From the NCBI GenBank assembly GCA_014804785.1, contig JAAUZD010000017.1:2524-41743 (forward strand): a stretch of 39,220 bases of DNA, written 5' to 3'. The position numbers and the translations under genes are program-made. Of the stretch, positions 26,661 to 35,722 are shown in pieces. The first letter of the stretch is position 1. Each line of letters begins with the position of its first letter. Source of the DNA: Lachnospiraceae bacterium (GTDB taxonomy: Bacteria > Bacillota > Clostridia > Lachnospirales > Lachnospiraceae). Below the pieces are notes generated by a model that ran no database searches, was not told the DNA's origin, and saw only the letters and a list, made by a program, of their open reading frames with translations.

Positions 26661-27623
26661 TCAATCTGCGATTCCGAAAGCTTCAGCTAAATATACTGTC
26701 TGCTGCGCCCAGTTGATGTGTGTCTTGTATTCGTTCATTCTTTCTTTGGTTTCGCTTCCAGAGACAAATGCATTAGAGTTTTTATTCCAATTTAGAATTG
26801 CTTGTGCATCATTAAAATCGTTCCTTGATATTTGATATGATTTATTGATTACAGGTATTTGATTTGGGTGGATGACGGTCTTTCCAGTGAAACCGCAAAG
26901 TTTATCATCTTGAATTTCTTGAACTAACCCTTTTTCCCAATTGTTACCTGCGTAGTATTCCCAAACAGGACCTGAAACAACATAGTCTGACCCATATACA
27001 GTAATTATATCAGAGAAAATATTTGATATAGGTTTAATTCTGTGAATGGATTCATTGGAATGCCTTCTGAATCCAAACATATGGCATAAATCATTGCCGC
27101 CGACGCGAATGTTTAGAACACGGTCTTCAATCTGAGATAAGGAATACTTTAATGAATAAAGTATATCGATACGATTCCTGAGGTCGATAATTGATGGATT
27201 TTCGTAAATCGGCATCATGTAAATGTATTTTGAAACAAGCTCATTGGCACGAATGATTTCATTTATATAGTTTTGGGCATTATCTGAGTTGAATTTTGGA
27301 ATGATGAAACCAGTAACTATTTCAATGGATTTTCCAAAGGCTTTGGTTAATCTGCGAATCTGTTCTGGATTTCGAACTCTGACAAATATTTTTGGCAAGT
27401 AAAACGGATTTATTTGATATTGTGTGAAAATCTTATTGAGAGAAGCAATGAGAACATGTTCGGCTTCTGAGACATAATCATCATTTATTGTATCTTCAAG
27501 ACAAAGGGCAAGTGAAAACTTGCTGCCGAATCTTCCGCTTATGATGGAATCAGCAACAGATTCTTTATTTCCAGGGCAATAAAGTAGCGCTCCCACACTA
27601 TAGTACAAAACGTTATTTTTCAT
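26661..27623 (-). CDS. HpcH/HpaI-CitE-like C-C bond lyase of the Ter module
   Basis: A 320-residue TIM-barrel lyase related to citrate lyase beta and HpcH/HpaI aldolases. Visible features are GALLYCPGNKES at the first strand, FSLALCLEDTI with the acidic metal-binding pair, KIFVRVRNPEQ with the substrate-binding Arg, VTGFIIPKF, and near the end GFTGKTVIHPNQIPVI, the conserved G-x2-x-IHP-x-Q segment. This branch (C-C_Bond_Lyase) is a standard member of the Ter biosynthetic module. The ATG at 27623 has AAGGGAG 6 bases upstream, so the earlier ATG at 27665 is not used. It is the only gene of the locus on the minus strand, convergent with the SHOCT-like gene and divergent from the protease gene. 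Confidence 0.9.
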   Translation of the reverse strand: MKNNVLYYSVGALLYCPGNKESVADSIISGRFGSKFSLALCLEDTINDDYVSEAEHVLIASLNKIFTQYQINPFYLPKIFVRVRNPEQIRRLTKAFGKSIEIVTGFIIPKFNSDNAQNYINEIIRANELVSKYIYMMPIYENPSIIDLRNRIDILYSLKYSLSQIEDRVLNIRVGGNDLCHMFGFRRHSNESIHRIKPISNIFSDIITVYGSDYVVSGPVWEYYAGNNWEKGLVQEIQDDKLCGFTGKTVIHPNQIPVINKSYQISRNDFNDAQAILNWNKNSNAFVSGSETKERMNEYKTHINWAQQTVYLAEAFGIAD

Positions 27624-27646
27624 AATAATCTCCCTTATGACGCATA

Positions 27647-27675
27647 ATCTTACACATTGTAACATAGTATGACAA
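27647..27675 (-). promoter_or_regulatory. Putative promoter for the lyase gene
   Basis: On the minus strand TTGTCA (27675-27670), 17 bases, TAAGAT (27652-27647), about 25 bases before the ATG at 27623. Confidence 0.45.
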
Positions 27676-27696
27676 AAAAAGATAGTTTAATGTAAA

Positions 27697-27761
27697 AAAA
27701 GCAGTGGCAAAGAATAAACTTAAAAAATTGAATTCAATTTCATTAAGGGGACACTGCTTTT
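27697..27761 (-). terminator. Long hairpin with inner 16-bp palindrome
   Basis: AAAAGCAGTG (27697-27706) pairs perfectly with CACTGCTTTT (27752-27761). Read on the minus strand the stem ends in seven T. Inside its loop lies AAATTGAATTCAATTT (27725-27740), a perfect palindrome. It looks like a terminator for minus-strand transcription coming from the right, where only relic sequence is left. Confidence 0.5.
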
Positions 27762-28203
27762 AGTTAATAACATTTATTCCGATAATCAGACGTATTATTC
27801 ACATCCTACGGTCATGAAATATTTTTTATCTTTTTGTGGATATTCAGTTCAATTTCCTATTTCATTCTACCGCCACCTTTGCTATAATTATTCTGTTATT
27901 CAAGATACATGGTTGTGTATCGCTGAATAAAGTACATCTTCATCCGTTATGGGTTGTCTGCGAAAACTTTCCAATAACCTTGAGGATGTATTTTTTATAC
28001 TCTGCCCGGTTTCCTTTACCGCCGGACCCCATCTAAAGTATGCTTTTTGATTAATGGCACGGAGCACCGTATTTTTTGAGAGCATTGTCAAGAGTTTTGG
28101 ATAAAAAATGGGTGATTTTTGAAAGATAGGGTCTGAAAGCCTTATGGAATAAGGGCTGAAGATTTAGAGAAGTTATCATATTGCAAAAGAGGTGGAAGAG
28201 GTT
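27762..28203. other. Non-coding or relic stretch between divergent genes
   Basis: About 440 bases without a gene I can support. The minus strand has an open frame (28091-27900) with a protein-like end (AYFRWGPAVKETGQSIKN, then SAIHNHVS), but no ribosome site and no family. A small hairpin AGCCTTAT-GGA-ATAAGGGCT lies at 28138-28157. The promoter of the protease gene should be in the last 100 bases; I see TTGTCA at 28086 but no matching -10. Confidence 0.4.
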
Positions 28204-29640
28204 ATGGCAGAGATAAGATACAGACATAATGTTATGAATATAAATTCAATAAAAACATTTTTAAGTATAAAGGGTGGCCTCAATAATAATGTAAGAGATG
28301 TTTATTTTATTAGAGCAGTTGGGGAAATATCGGATTTGGCTAATATTATAGCTGATGCGGACAGACAGATGGACATTGAAGTGTCTAAAAACAGGCTCGT
28401 TTACAAAAGAATCAACTTGTTACCTCAAATAAGAGATATTGCGGATGCGGATTTTTATACTGCACTGTATTTAAAATATTATGAAAATAACAAAGGCAAA
28501 TTTCGAAATATAAGGTCTACAGAAACTTTGGAAAGTACAGTTTCTGAGGCACTCAATTCTACAATCAGAATTTACAAGGAATCGAGATCCAACCTGACAT
28601 CATCTATGGTTCGTAATTTTGGAACCAAGTTGTTGTTTTGGCTGGATCAGGCTATTGGGGATTGTCTAAATGATTGGTCTGAAAAGTTATGTATAAAGAT
28701 AATTGCGGACAATGTGGTTAAGGAGCAGGAATATCTGTTTTATTTGTTCCTTACATATATTGGATGTGATGTTCTATTGATTGAAAATAGAAATGATATT
28801 TCTACTGATGAAAAACTATTAAAGTATTCATATAAATTTAAATTGGGTGATTTTGGTAATACTATATTGAGGCAATATAAGCGTTATATTCCCGAAAAAG
28901 TAGTAGATCCAGCCAAGAATACAACACAACAAGTACAACAACCTAGTAAAGTAGTTATTCCTGAAAGAACAAATAGAAGAAGTACGAATTTGAATGGAAA
29001 TAGTAACATTAATACGAATACTCTACAAAGACGAGAACAACAGGTACCGATAGTACAGGTAAATAGAGAGAAGAGTTATGAGGAATTAGCGCAATTAGCA
29101 TCGTCTGTGGTATTGATTGCTATTCATGATAGCAATGGAGATATTACGGGAACTGGTTCGGGAATAATGATTGGAAAAAAGGGATACATCTTGACCAATA
29201 ATCATGTGGCATCCGGAGGATGTTTCTATTCTGTAAGGATTGAGGATGATGAGGAAGTATATACAACAAATGAAGTGATAAAATATAACTCTGTAATTGA
29301 TCTTGCAGTTATTAGGATAAGGAGACAACTCAATCCTATCCCAATTTATCAAGGAAAAAAGAAATTGGTAAGAGGTCAAAAGGTGGTCGCGATTGGGAGT
29401 CCGTTAGGTCTGTTCAACTCTGTGTCTGATGGAATCATATCAGGATTTAGGAATATTAATGATGTTGATATGATACAGTTTACGGCACCAACCTCACATG
29501 GGAGCTCAGGGGGAGCTGTGTTAAATTTGCAAGGGGAAGTTATTGGTATTAGTACCGCTGGAATTGATAGCGGACAGAATATAAATCTGGCTATTGGATA
29601 TGAGAATATTAAATTATTTACAAATGGCTTTACAAATTAA
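28204..29640 (+). CDS. YceG-like domain fused to a trypsin-like serine protease
   Basis: A 478-residue fusion. Residues 1-235 resemble one half of the YceG-type protein two genes downstream: both have a FWLDQAIGDCLNDWSEKLCI-like helix, then a strand and the phrase E-x-L…GCDVLLI. A Gln/Asn/Thr-rich linker (240-300) follows. The C-terminal domain is a trypsin/HtrA-type protease with His334 (LTNNHVASGG), Asp366 (SVIDLAVIRI) and Ser435 (HGSSGGAVLN). No signal peptide or membrane helix is seen and no PDZ domain, so it should work in the cytoplasm. AGGTGG lies 8 bases before the ATG at 28204; the GTG at 28192 is less likely. It could cleave a Ter partner or process targets once the module is activated. 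Confidence 0.88.
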   Translation: MAEIRYRHNVMNINSIKTFLSIKGGLNNNVRDVYFIRAVGEISDLANIIADADRQMDIEVSKNRLVYKRINLLPQIRDIADADFYTALYLKYYENNKGKFRNIRSTETLESTVSEALNSTIRIYKESRSNLTSSMVRNFGTKLLFWLDQAIGDCLNDWSEKLCIKIIADNVVKEQEYLFYLFLTYIGCDVLLIENRNDISTDEKLLKYSYKFKLGDFGNTILRQYKRYIPEKVVDPAKNTTQQVQQPSKVVIPERTNRRSTNLNGNSNINTNTLQRREQQVPIVQVNREKSYEELAQLASSVVLIAIHDSNGDITGTGSGIMIGKKGYILTNNHVASGGCFYSVRIEDDEEVYTTNEVIKYNSVIDLAVIRIRRQLNPIPIYQGKKKLVRGQKVVAIGSPLGLFNSVSDGIISGFRNINDVDMIQFTAPTSHGSSGGAVLNLQGEVIGISTAGIDSGQNINLAIGYENIKLFTNGFTN

Positions 29641-29745
29641 AAATAAAAGCAAGCACCTTTGCAACAAAAGCAGCTTTCTCGCTACATTCGGGAATTTATA
29701 TATGTCTAATTCTGCGACAAAATGTAAAATTTTGAAAGTTTTTTC

Positions 29746-29774
29746 TTGAAATAGAAATAGGAATATGATACAAT
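29746..29774 (+). promoter_or_regulatory. Sigma-A promoter for the rhomboid-YceG-TelA-TerD operon
   Basis: TTGAAA, 17 bases, TACAAT, about 36 bases before the rhomboid start. It is the best promoter in the Ter locus and likely drives 29811 to 36328. Confidence 0.65.
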
Positions 29775-29810
29775 TTTTCATGCAGAATTAATATGTTTAG
29801 GGGGCAAAAG

Positions 29811-30401
29811 ATGAATTCTAGTGGCAAAAAGTTACAACTTTCATTTAACTCTCCAGTTATATTAGGGTTTACCATTGCGTGCTTTGCAGTTTTGATAATT
29901 GATAAGGTCACTGGAAGTGCTTCTACAAACGCGTTATTTAGCGTATATAGATCCTCATTGTTTAGCCCATTGACCTATATCAGATTTTTTGGACACGTGT
30001 TAGGACATGCGGGATGGGAACATTTTATAGGAAATATCATGCTTATTCTAGTTATTGGACCGTTGCTTGAAGAGAAGTATGGTTCATCAAACATTCTATT
30101 TGTCATTTTGGCGACGGCATTAGTGACAGGTATAGTCAATTTCGTATTTTTTCCACATACACAGTTACTTGGTGCGAGCGGAGTGGTTTTTGCTTTGATT
30201 TTACTTTCATCATTTACAAGTTTTAAGGAAGGTAAGATACCAGTTACTTTTATTTTAGTTGCAGTTATTTATATTGGTGAGCAAGTGTATCAAGGAATTT
30301 TTACTCGAGACAATGTATCTAATCTTACTCATATTATAGGAGGAGGAGTCGGTTCCAGCTTAGGATTTGTAATGAACAAAAACAAAATGAATAGATATTG
30401 A
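29811..30401 (+). CDS. Rhomboid family intramembrane serine protease
   Basis: A 196-residue membrane protein with about six helices. The rhomboid signature is present: GWEHFIGNIMLILVIGPLLE (His and Asn of H-x3-N on helix 2), the catalytic Ser123 in LLGASGVVFAL on helix 4 and the catalytic His174 in LTHIIGGGVGSSLGF on helix 6. Rhomboids cut transmembrane segments of other proteins within the membrane. GGGGG lies 6 bases before the ATG at 29811, so I reject the upstream ATG at 29793. The YceG-type gene starts 16 bases after its stop. Presence inside a Ter operon suggests that it cleaves a membrane partner of this system, which is inference. Confidence 0.92.
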   Translation: MNSSGKKLQLSFNSPVILGFTIACFAVLIIDKVTGSASTNALFSVYRSSLFSPLTYIRFFGHVLGHAGWEHFIGNIMLILVIGPLLEEKYGSSNILFVILATALVTGIVNFVFFPHTQLLGASGVVFALILLSSFTSFKEGKIPVTFILVAVIYIGEQVYQGIFTRDNVSNLTHIIGGGVGSSLGFVMNKNKMNRY

Positions 30402-30416
30402 AGGTGAGAATGCTGT

Positions 30417-32693
30417 ATGTTAGAACATAAAAAGATTCGGAACCTTAGTGATTATTTTGTTGAATTGAATAGTAGACAGAATAAAGGGGTGTACTTTTAT
30501 CGAATTAATGGATATTCAGAAGAAATTAGTGAATTCATAAAAAAATATTATGATGTGGCAAGACGGACAGGAGTAGTGATTGAAGGCAAAATACCAAATC
30601 CTGACGAAAAAAATCTTGCATATTACAATGAGATAATGGGGATGGATTTCCAGATGAGTATGGAATTCATCTCGACGAGCTTGAAAAAGTGGTTGCCAAG
30701 AATGAATGATTTTCAAAGGCAAAACATGGTGACCTCAATATATGACTCTTTAGATTCGATGAGAAAAGCTGGCAAAACTGAGAATATGCTGAAAAATGCG
30801 TATATCAAGTTTATGTGTTGGCTATACTATAAATTTGAACGTATTGTCAATCAGTTGGGGGAAAATAATATTCCCAAAATATTATATGAGGGGGATATAA
30901 GCAATTATGAGTTGATGCTTATTTCTATTCTTTCCAATGCTGGCTGCGACGTAATTTTGCTTCAATATGCAGGTGATCAAGGATATTTAAAAGTTGACCC
31001 ATCCTCCGCGCTGTCAGATAATTTACAGATGAATGGATTACAACCATTTCCACAAGGCTATTGTATCAAAATGGTTAGAGATGAAATTCAAAATGAGATG
31101 AACAACGAGCGGTTGTATGGAACAAGACCGAATATTGCTAATTGTACAAATGCCTGGATAAAAGGAAAAGGCATAGATGATATTCGTGAAAGTGTAACGC
31201 TAAGAGGAAATGATAGTCACTTTTTCTATAATTGTTTCTGTAGAATAAATGGCGCAGATGACAAGCTTACATATACTAATGAGTTATTTCAACTACAGCA
31301 AGAGATAAGAAATTCAAAGAGGAAACTTGTTATAGTTAATGAGGAAATACCGAAACCAACACCAGAGGAAATTGCAGGGATAAAAAGAAGCAATTATACA
31401 AAACAAGATCAGATGATTATAAATCTTGCGAGCAATATACAGTATACAGCTAATATTGAGTTGCAACGAATTATGCACAAAACATTTGTTGATGTTATTT
31501 TAGCTGAATCACAAAAAAAAGGTGGAAATCTCAATAAGCTAACAAACAAAGCAGTGTATCTGCTTTGTTGGCTAAAAAGATATATGCCACAGTTGTTTTC
31601 AAATTGGAAGCCATCCGATGTTGGATGTTTCATATATATGGGTGGATGCAAGAATGACAATGAAGCATTGTTTATGAGATTTCTTGGACGACTTCCTTTG
31701 GACGTTTTAATATTGTGTCCTAACTTGAACACAAAGTGTTGCTTGGAAGATAAATTGTTATATGAAGTTAATTATGCAGAAAGTCTTTCTATAACAAGAT
31801 ATCCGGAAGAAAGCTCGCAGGTTAGAATCGGAACTGTTGCATACCATGCAGAAAGAGATCTTGATACATTGATGTATCAGGATACTGGCATATATAGGAA
31901 TCAGCAATATGGTAAAGCAAATGTTATTAACTTGCAGACCATGTATGAAGAAATAAAGATTCTATGGGATCAAGAATTAAAGTATCGACCAAGTTTTAGT
32001 ACGGTTGATGGAGTGGTAAATATTCCAGTCATTTTTTCAAAAATATCTGGTGTTAAGGATGGACTTACAGCGCAATATTGGGTTTCGGTAAAGGAATTGA
32101 TTACAGAAGATACAATACTTATAAAGAGCGCTCCATATATCCAATCGACTGCTCCAAATCCGATGAAAGCATTCTCAGCAGAGTTTTATAAGAATGGTAA
32201 ACTTCAAAGGAATAAAATCAAGAATCATCCAAAGTATCCATACGGCATCCTTCGAGAAGAAATGCAAGAATTTATGCTTGATAAGTTACAGCTTTTGATT
32301 GAGCAGAAACTGATAAACGGTATTGGAGAAAATGGCACAGAATATACGGTTATTGCTCAAATTCTGAATTTGCCAAAAGATATTATTCGTATGATTCAGA
32401 AATTTGACTTTACCAAAAAAAATCCAAAACTAATCTATATTAATACGGGTGAAACGGTAATATCACTTGAGGATTCAATTTTAGCTGCTTTTCTAAACTT
32501 GATAGGATTTGATATAATATTCTTTGTTCCTACAGGTTATCAAAGCATAGAAAAGCATTTTGCAAGGAACTTAATAGAAGAACACCAGATTGGGGAGTAT
32601 AAGTATGATATGCAAGTCCCAGATCTGAATAGTCTTTCGCTGAATAGCACACGTCCTACATGGCGTGAAAAAATTTTTAAGAGAGGTAATTAG
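30417..32693 (+). CDS. YceG-type Ter-associated protein, two repeats
   Basis: A 758-residue protein of the YceG_bac family, a regular part of Ter loci and described as a putative component of the biosynthetic module. It has two similar halves: in each a helical stretch is followed by a strand with the D/N-x-x-C-D-V/I-L core, as in MLISILSNAGCDVILLQYAG (first half, about residue 175) and LFMRFLGRLPLDVLILCPN (second half, about residue 430), with a related segment near the C-terminus (AAFLNLIGFDIIFFVPTGYQ). No catalytic motif is recognised and no membrane helix. AAGGTGAG lies 8 bases before the ATG. It starts 16 bases after the rhomboid gene and ends 4 bases before telA, so all three are surely co-transcribed. 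Confidence 0.88.
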   Translation: MLEHKKIRNLSDYFVELNSRQNKGVYFYRINGYSEEISEFIKKYYDVARRTGVVIEGKIPNPDEKNLAYYNEIMGMDFQMSMEFISTSLKKWLPRMNDFQRQNMVTSIYDSLDSMRKAGKTENMLKNAYIKFMCWLYYKFERIVNQLGENNIPKILYEGDISNYELMLISILSNAGCDVILLQYAGDQGYLKVDPSSALSDNLQMNGLQPFPQGYCIKMVRDEIQNEMNNERLYGTRPNIANCTNAWIKGKGIDDIRESVTLRGNDSHFFYNCFCRINGADDKLTYTNELFQLQQEIRNSKRKLVIVNEEIPKPTPEEIAGIKRSNYTKQDQMIINLASNIQYTANIELQRIMHKTFVDVILAESQKKGGNLNKLTNKAVYLLCWLKRYMPQLFSNWKPSDVGCFIYMGGCKNDNEALFMRFLGRLPLDVLILCPNLNTKCCLEDKLLYEVNYAESLSITRYPEESSQVRIGTVAYHAERDLDTLMYQDTGIYRNQQYGKANVINLQTMYEEIKILWDQELKYRPSFSTVDGVVNIPVIFSKISGVKDGLTAQYWVSVKELITEDTILIKSAPYIQSTAPNPMKAFSAEFYKNGKLQRNKIKNHPKYPYGILREEMQEFMLDKLQLLIEQKLINGIGENGTEYTVIAQILNLPKDIIRMIQKFDFTKKNPKLIYINTGETVISLEDSILAAFLNLIGFDIIFFVPTGYQSIEKHFARNLIEEHQIGEYKYDMQVPDLNSLSLNSTRPTWREKIFKRGN

Positions 32694-32696
32694 AAT

Positions 32697-33857
32697 ATGG
32701 GACTTGACTTTGGCAGATCAACAACCACAGCAACACCAACGCAGGTAGCTGGCAATCTCCCAGGAGCAAAAGATGAGATTGCTGTAGTAGAACAGTATGA
32801 TATTGTTGCTGACAGACAGCAAATGAATGCGGACTTAGTTAATTCAGAAGAAGTTGACCGTATTGTTAGTACGATTGAAATCAACAATTTAGAGACAATC
32901 GTATCTTTCGGAGCAGAGATTGCTGAGGAAATTTCAAAAGCATCTGATGTGGTTCTTAACAGTATGAATATGTCACAGCTGGATGATACAAGTGAAATGC
33001 TTAAGACATTAGCTAAGATTATGGACCAGTTTGATATAGAAGAAATTAAGGATAATCCAGGACTCTTTGGAAAGTTCTTTGGAAACCTTAAGAGGCAGCT
33101 TGATAAGATACTTGCAAAGTATCATACTATGGGTGAAGAGGTTGATAAGATTTATGTTCAGCTTAAGGGGTATGAATCTGAAATCAAACAGTCAAACAGA
33201 AAATTGAATACAATGTTTGAGGCAAATGTTAATTTCTACCATGAATTAGTTAAATACATTTTAGCAGGTGAGCAGGCATGTAAGGAAATCGAAGCATATA
33301 TTGCTCAGAGACAGCAGGATATGGAAACAACTGGAGATCAGTCTATTCAGTTTGAACTTACCAGCTTGAATCAGGCACTTATGATGATGGAACAGAGAAC
33401 ACAGGACTTGAGAACTGCTGAGAATGTTGCTATGCAGTCTATTCCTATGATTAAGACAATGGAATTCAGCAACTATAACTTGGTTAGAAAGATTAATTCA
33501 GCATTCATCGTTACACTTCCTGTATTTAAGCAGGCACTTGCTCAGGCTATTCTTCTTAAGAGACAGAGGATTCAGGCAGAATCTATGGCTGCATTAGATA
33601 AGAAGACAAATGAAATGCTTATCAAGAATGCACAGAATACTGTTGAAGTGTCAAAGACAACAGCTAGATTGGCATCAGGAAGTTCCATTCAGATTGAAAC
33701 TCTTGAAACAACTTGGAGAACAATCACAAGCGGAATTGAAGAGACAAAGAGAATTCAGGAAGATGCTAGAAAGAAACGTATTGAGGATCAGGCTAGACTG
33801 GAGGCAATTAAACAAGATTTTAATAAGCAATATCATATGCCACCGGCAAAGAAATAA
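32697..33857 (+). CDS. telA: TelA/KlaA-type toxic anion resistance protein
   Basis: A 386-residue, mostly alpha-helical soluble protein of the TelA family. After a short flexible N-terminus ([18 protein letters not shown]) the body is a series of long helices with [40 protein letters not shown], and a conserved late region [20 protein letters not shown] then [18 protein letters not shown]. TelA proteins are linked to resistance against tellurite, some antibiotics and phage or colicin stress, with unknown biochemistry; they often pair with TerD. It begins 4 bases after the YceG stop and precedes four terD genes, so it lies in the centre of the operon. The C-terminal tail is basic and coiled. 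Confidence 0.93.
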   Translation: MGLDFGRSTTTATPTQVAGNLPGAKDEIAVVEQYDIVADRQQMNADLVNSEEVDRIVSTIEINNLETIVSFGAEIAEEISKASDVVLNSMNMSQLDDTSEMLKTLAKIMDQFDIEEIKDNPGLFGKFFGNLKRQLDKILAKYHTMGEEVDKIYVQLKGYESEIKQSNRKLNTMFEANVNFYHELVKYILAGEQACKEIEAYIAQRQQDMETTGDQSIQFELTSLNQALMMMEQRTQDLRTAENVAMQSIPMIKTMEFSNYNLVRKINSAFIVTLPVFKQALAQAILLKRQRIQAESMAALDKKTNEMLIKNAQNTVEVSKTTARLASGSSIQIETLETTWRTITSGIEETKRIQEDARKKRIEDQARLEAIKQDFNKQYHMPPAKK

Positions 33858-33913
33858 TTATTATATGCAGCAAAAGAAAACAAATACATTTTATTTCAAG
33901 GAGGGTTATTATT

Positions 33914-34495
33914 ATGCCAATCAATTTAGCTAAAGGACAGAAAGTAGACTTAACAAAAGGAAATCCAGGACTTAAGAATATTATGGTAGGTCTGGGATGG
34001 GATGTAAATGCATTTGATTCAGGTGCAGATTTTGATCTTGATGCTGCAGCATTTATGCTCGGTGCTAATGGAAAGTGCCCGACAGACAAGGAATTTGTTT
34101 TTTATGGTAACTTAGCACATGCAAGCGAAGCGGTTAAACATATGGGAGATAATCTTACTGGTGAAGGTGATGGAGATGATGAGCAGATTCAGATTGACTT
34201 ATCAAAAGTTCCAGCTAATATTGAGAAGATTGCATTTACAGTTACGATTTATGATGCTGAGACAAGGCATCAGAATTTTGGACAGGTTTCCAACTCATTC
34301 ATTCGTTTAGTAGATGAATCAAATAATACAGAATTAATCAGATATGATCTTGGAGAAGATTTCTCCATTGAAACAGCTGTAGTTGTTGGTGAACTTTATA
34401 GAAATAATGGAGAGTGGAAGTTCAATGCAATCGGAAGTGGATTCCAGGGCGGACTTGCAGCACTTTGTGGTCACTATGGAATTGAAGTAGCATAG
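33914..34495 (+). CDS. TerD family protein 1
   Basis: A 193-residue TerD-domain protein, normal length. TerD folds bind calcium through conserved acidic loops, and these are intact: [20 protein letters not shown] near residues 32-51 and [20 protein letters not shown] near 78-97. The other hallmarks [20 protein letters not shown] and [19 protein letters not shown] are also present. Such proteins act in the cytoplasm, probably at the inner face of the membrane, in resistance to tellurite, phage and other envelope stress. AAGGAGGG precedes the ATG with 8 bases. It is followed 14 bases later by a close paralogue with about two thirds identical residues, so the pair arose by tandem duplication. 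Confidence 0.95.
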   Translation: MPINLAKGQKVDLTKGNPGLKNIMVGLGWDVNAFDSGADFDLDAAAFMLGANGKCPTDKEFVFYGNLAHASEAVKHMGDNLTGEGDGDDEQIQIDLSKVPANIEKIAFTVTIYDAETRHQNFGQVSNSFIRLVDESNNTELIRYDLGEDFSIETAVVVGELYRNNGEWKFNAIGSGFQGGLAALCGHYGIEVA

Positions 34496-34509
34496 GAGGT
34501 GCAGATCAT

Positions 34510-35091
34510 ATGCCAGTTAGTTTACAGAAAGGTCAGAAGGTTAGTCTAACAAAAGGAAATCCTGGACTCAAGAATGTGGTTGTAGGTATTGGATGGGATG
34601 TAAATGCATTCGATACCGGAGGAGACTTTGATCTTGATGCAGCTGCATTTTGCTTAACAGACTCAGGGAAAATTTCTGATCAGAAAGATTTTGTATTTTT
34701 TGGAAACCTTTCACATCCATCTGGAGCAGTTCAGCATCTTGGAGATAATCTTACAGGCGCAGGAGACGGAGATGACGAACAGATTAAAATTGATTTGTCA
34801 AAGATTCCTGCAAATATAACAAAGATTGCATTTACAGTTACAATTTATGAGGCAGAAGCAAGGCATCAGAACTTTGGACAGGTTTCAAATGCTTTTGTAA
34901 GAATTTTCAATGAAACTACTGGAGAAGAACTTCTCAGATATGATTTAGGAGAAGATTTCTCCATTGAAACAGCAGCTGTGTTTGGTGAATTATACAAGAA
35001 TGGTGATGAGTGGAAGTTCAATGCCATTGGAAGCGGTTACCAGGGTGGTTTGGCTGCTTTATGTTACAATTATGGAGTAGATGTAGAATAG
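34510..35091 (+). CDS. TerD family protein 2
   Basis: A 193-residue TerD protein, the close paralogue of the gene before it and of identical length. The calcium-binding loops are intact: [20 protein letters not shown] and [20 protein letters not shown]. It also has [20 protein letters not shown] and [20 protein letters not shown]. Differences cluster in the surface stretch between the loops ([14 protein letters not shown] here). AGGAGG lies 8 bases before its ATG, so it is strongly translated. Two near-identical TerD proteins could form mixed complexes, which is common in Ter loci with terD/terE pairs. Its position between TerD 1 and the divergent TerD 3 shows one continuous operon. Confidence 0.95.
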   Translation: MPVSLQKGQKVSLTKGNPGLKNVVVGIGWDVNAFDTGGDFDLDAAAFCLTDSGKISDQKDFVFFGNLSHPSGAVQHLGDNLTGAGDGDDEQIKIDLSKIPANITKIAFTVTIYEAEARHQNFGQVSNAFVRIFNETTGEELLRYDLGEDFSIETAAVFGELYKNGDEWKFNAIGSGYQGGLAALCYNYGVDVE

Positions 35092-35107
35092 GAGATTACT
35101 ATTACTT

Positions 35108-35713
35108 ATGGCTATTAATTTACAAAAGGGCCAAAAAGTAAGTCTTGAGAAAAAATCTTCCGCAGGTCTTGGAGAAATATTAGTAAATCTAAATTGGAAT
35201 TCAAGACCTGCTAAACAGGGTTTCCTATCGAGTCTTCTTGGAGGCAATCAAGGAATTGATTTGGATCTTGGATGTTTATATGAATTGAAAAACGGACAAA
35301 AAGGAGCAGTTCAAGCGTTAGGAAACTCCTTTGGTAATTTGAATCAGGCTCCGTTTATTTCATTGGATGGAGATGATAGAACTGGTGCCGCAGCAGCAGG
35401 TGAAAATCTTCGCATCAATGGAAATAAACTTTCCGAATTCAAAAGAATTTTGGTCTATACTTTCATATATGAAGGTGTTGCAAATTGGCAACAAGCTGAT
35501 GCAATAGTAACGATAAAATATCCAGGCGCAGAAGATATTATCGTGAAGATGGACACGTTCAATTCATCTAATATCATGTGTGGGTTGGCGTTGTTTGAGA
35601 ACCAAAATGATCAGACGTTTAGTGTAGAAAAAATAGTACAGTTTTATTCAGGGCATCAGGCGTTAGATAAAGCATTTAACTGGGGTATGCAATGGAAAGC
35701 TGGAAGGAAATAG
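35108..35713 (+). CDS. Divergent TerD/TerA-like protein 3
   Basis: A 201-residue member of the TerD superfamily that has lost much of the calcium site. The first loop reads GIDLDLGCLYELKNGQ instead of [10 protein letters not shown], and the second reads ISLDGDDRTGAAAAGENLRI in place of DNLTGxGDGDDE. It also carries an insert rich in Gly and Leu (FLSSLLGGNQ) near residue 40, which TerD 4 shares (LLGALFGSAPQ). This pattern is typical of TerA-type paralogues. They may cap or regulate the calcium-binding members. GGAG lies about 12 bases before the ATG, a weaker ribosome site than those of TerD 1 and 2, so it may be made in smaller amounts. It starts 16 bases after TerD 2. Confidence 0.88.
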   Translation: MAINLQKGQKVSLEKKSSAGLGEILVNLNWNSRPAKQGFLSSLLGGNQGIDLDLGCLYELKNGQKGAVQALGNSFGNLNQAPFISLDGDDRTGAAAAGENLRINGNKLSEFKRILVYTFIYEGVANWQQADAIVTIKYPGAEDIIVKMDTFNSSNIMCGLALFENQNDQTFSVEKIVQFYSGHQALDKAFNWGMQWKAGRK

Positions 35714-35722
35714 GAGGAGCAA

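Noticed and set aside
27836-28036. Plus-strand 66-residue frame before the protease gene
   Set aside because: No ribosome site; hydrophobic and Cys-rich in the way of random AT-rich sequence.
27900-28091. Minus-strand 63-residue frame as a real gene
   Set aside because: Ends protein-like but lacks a start signal and a family; kept only as relic evidence.
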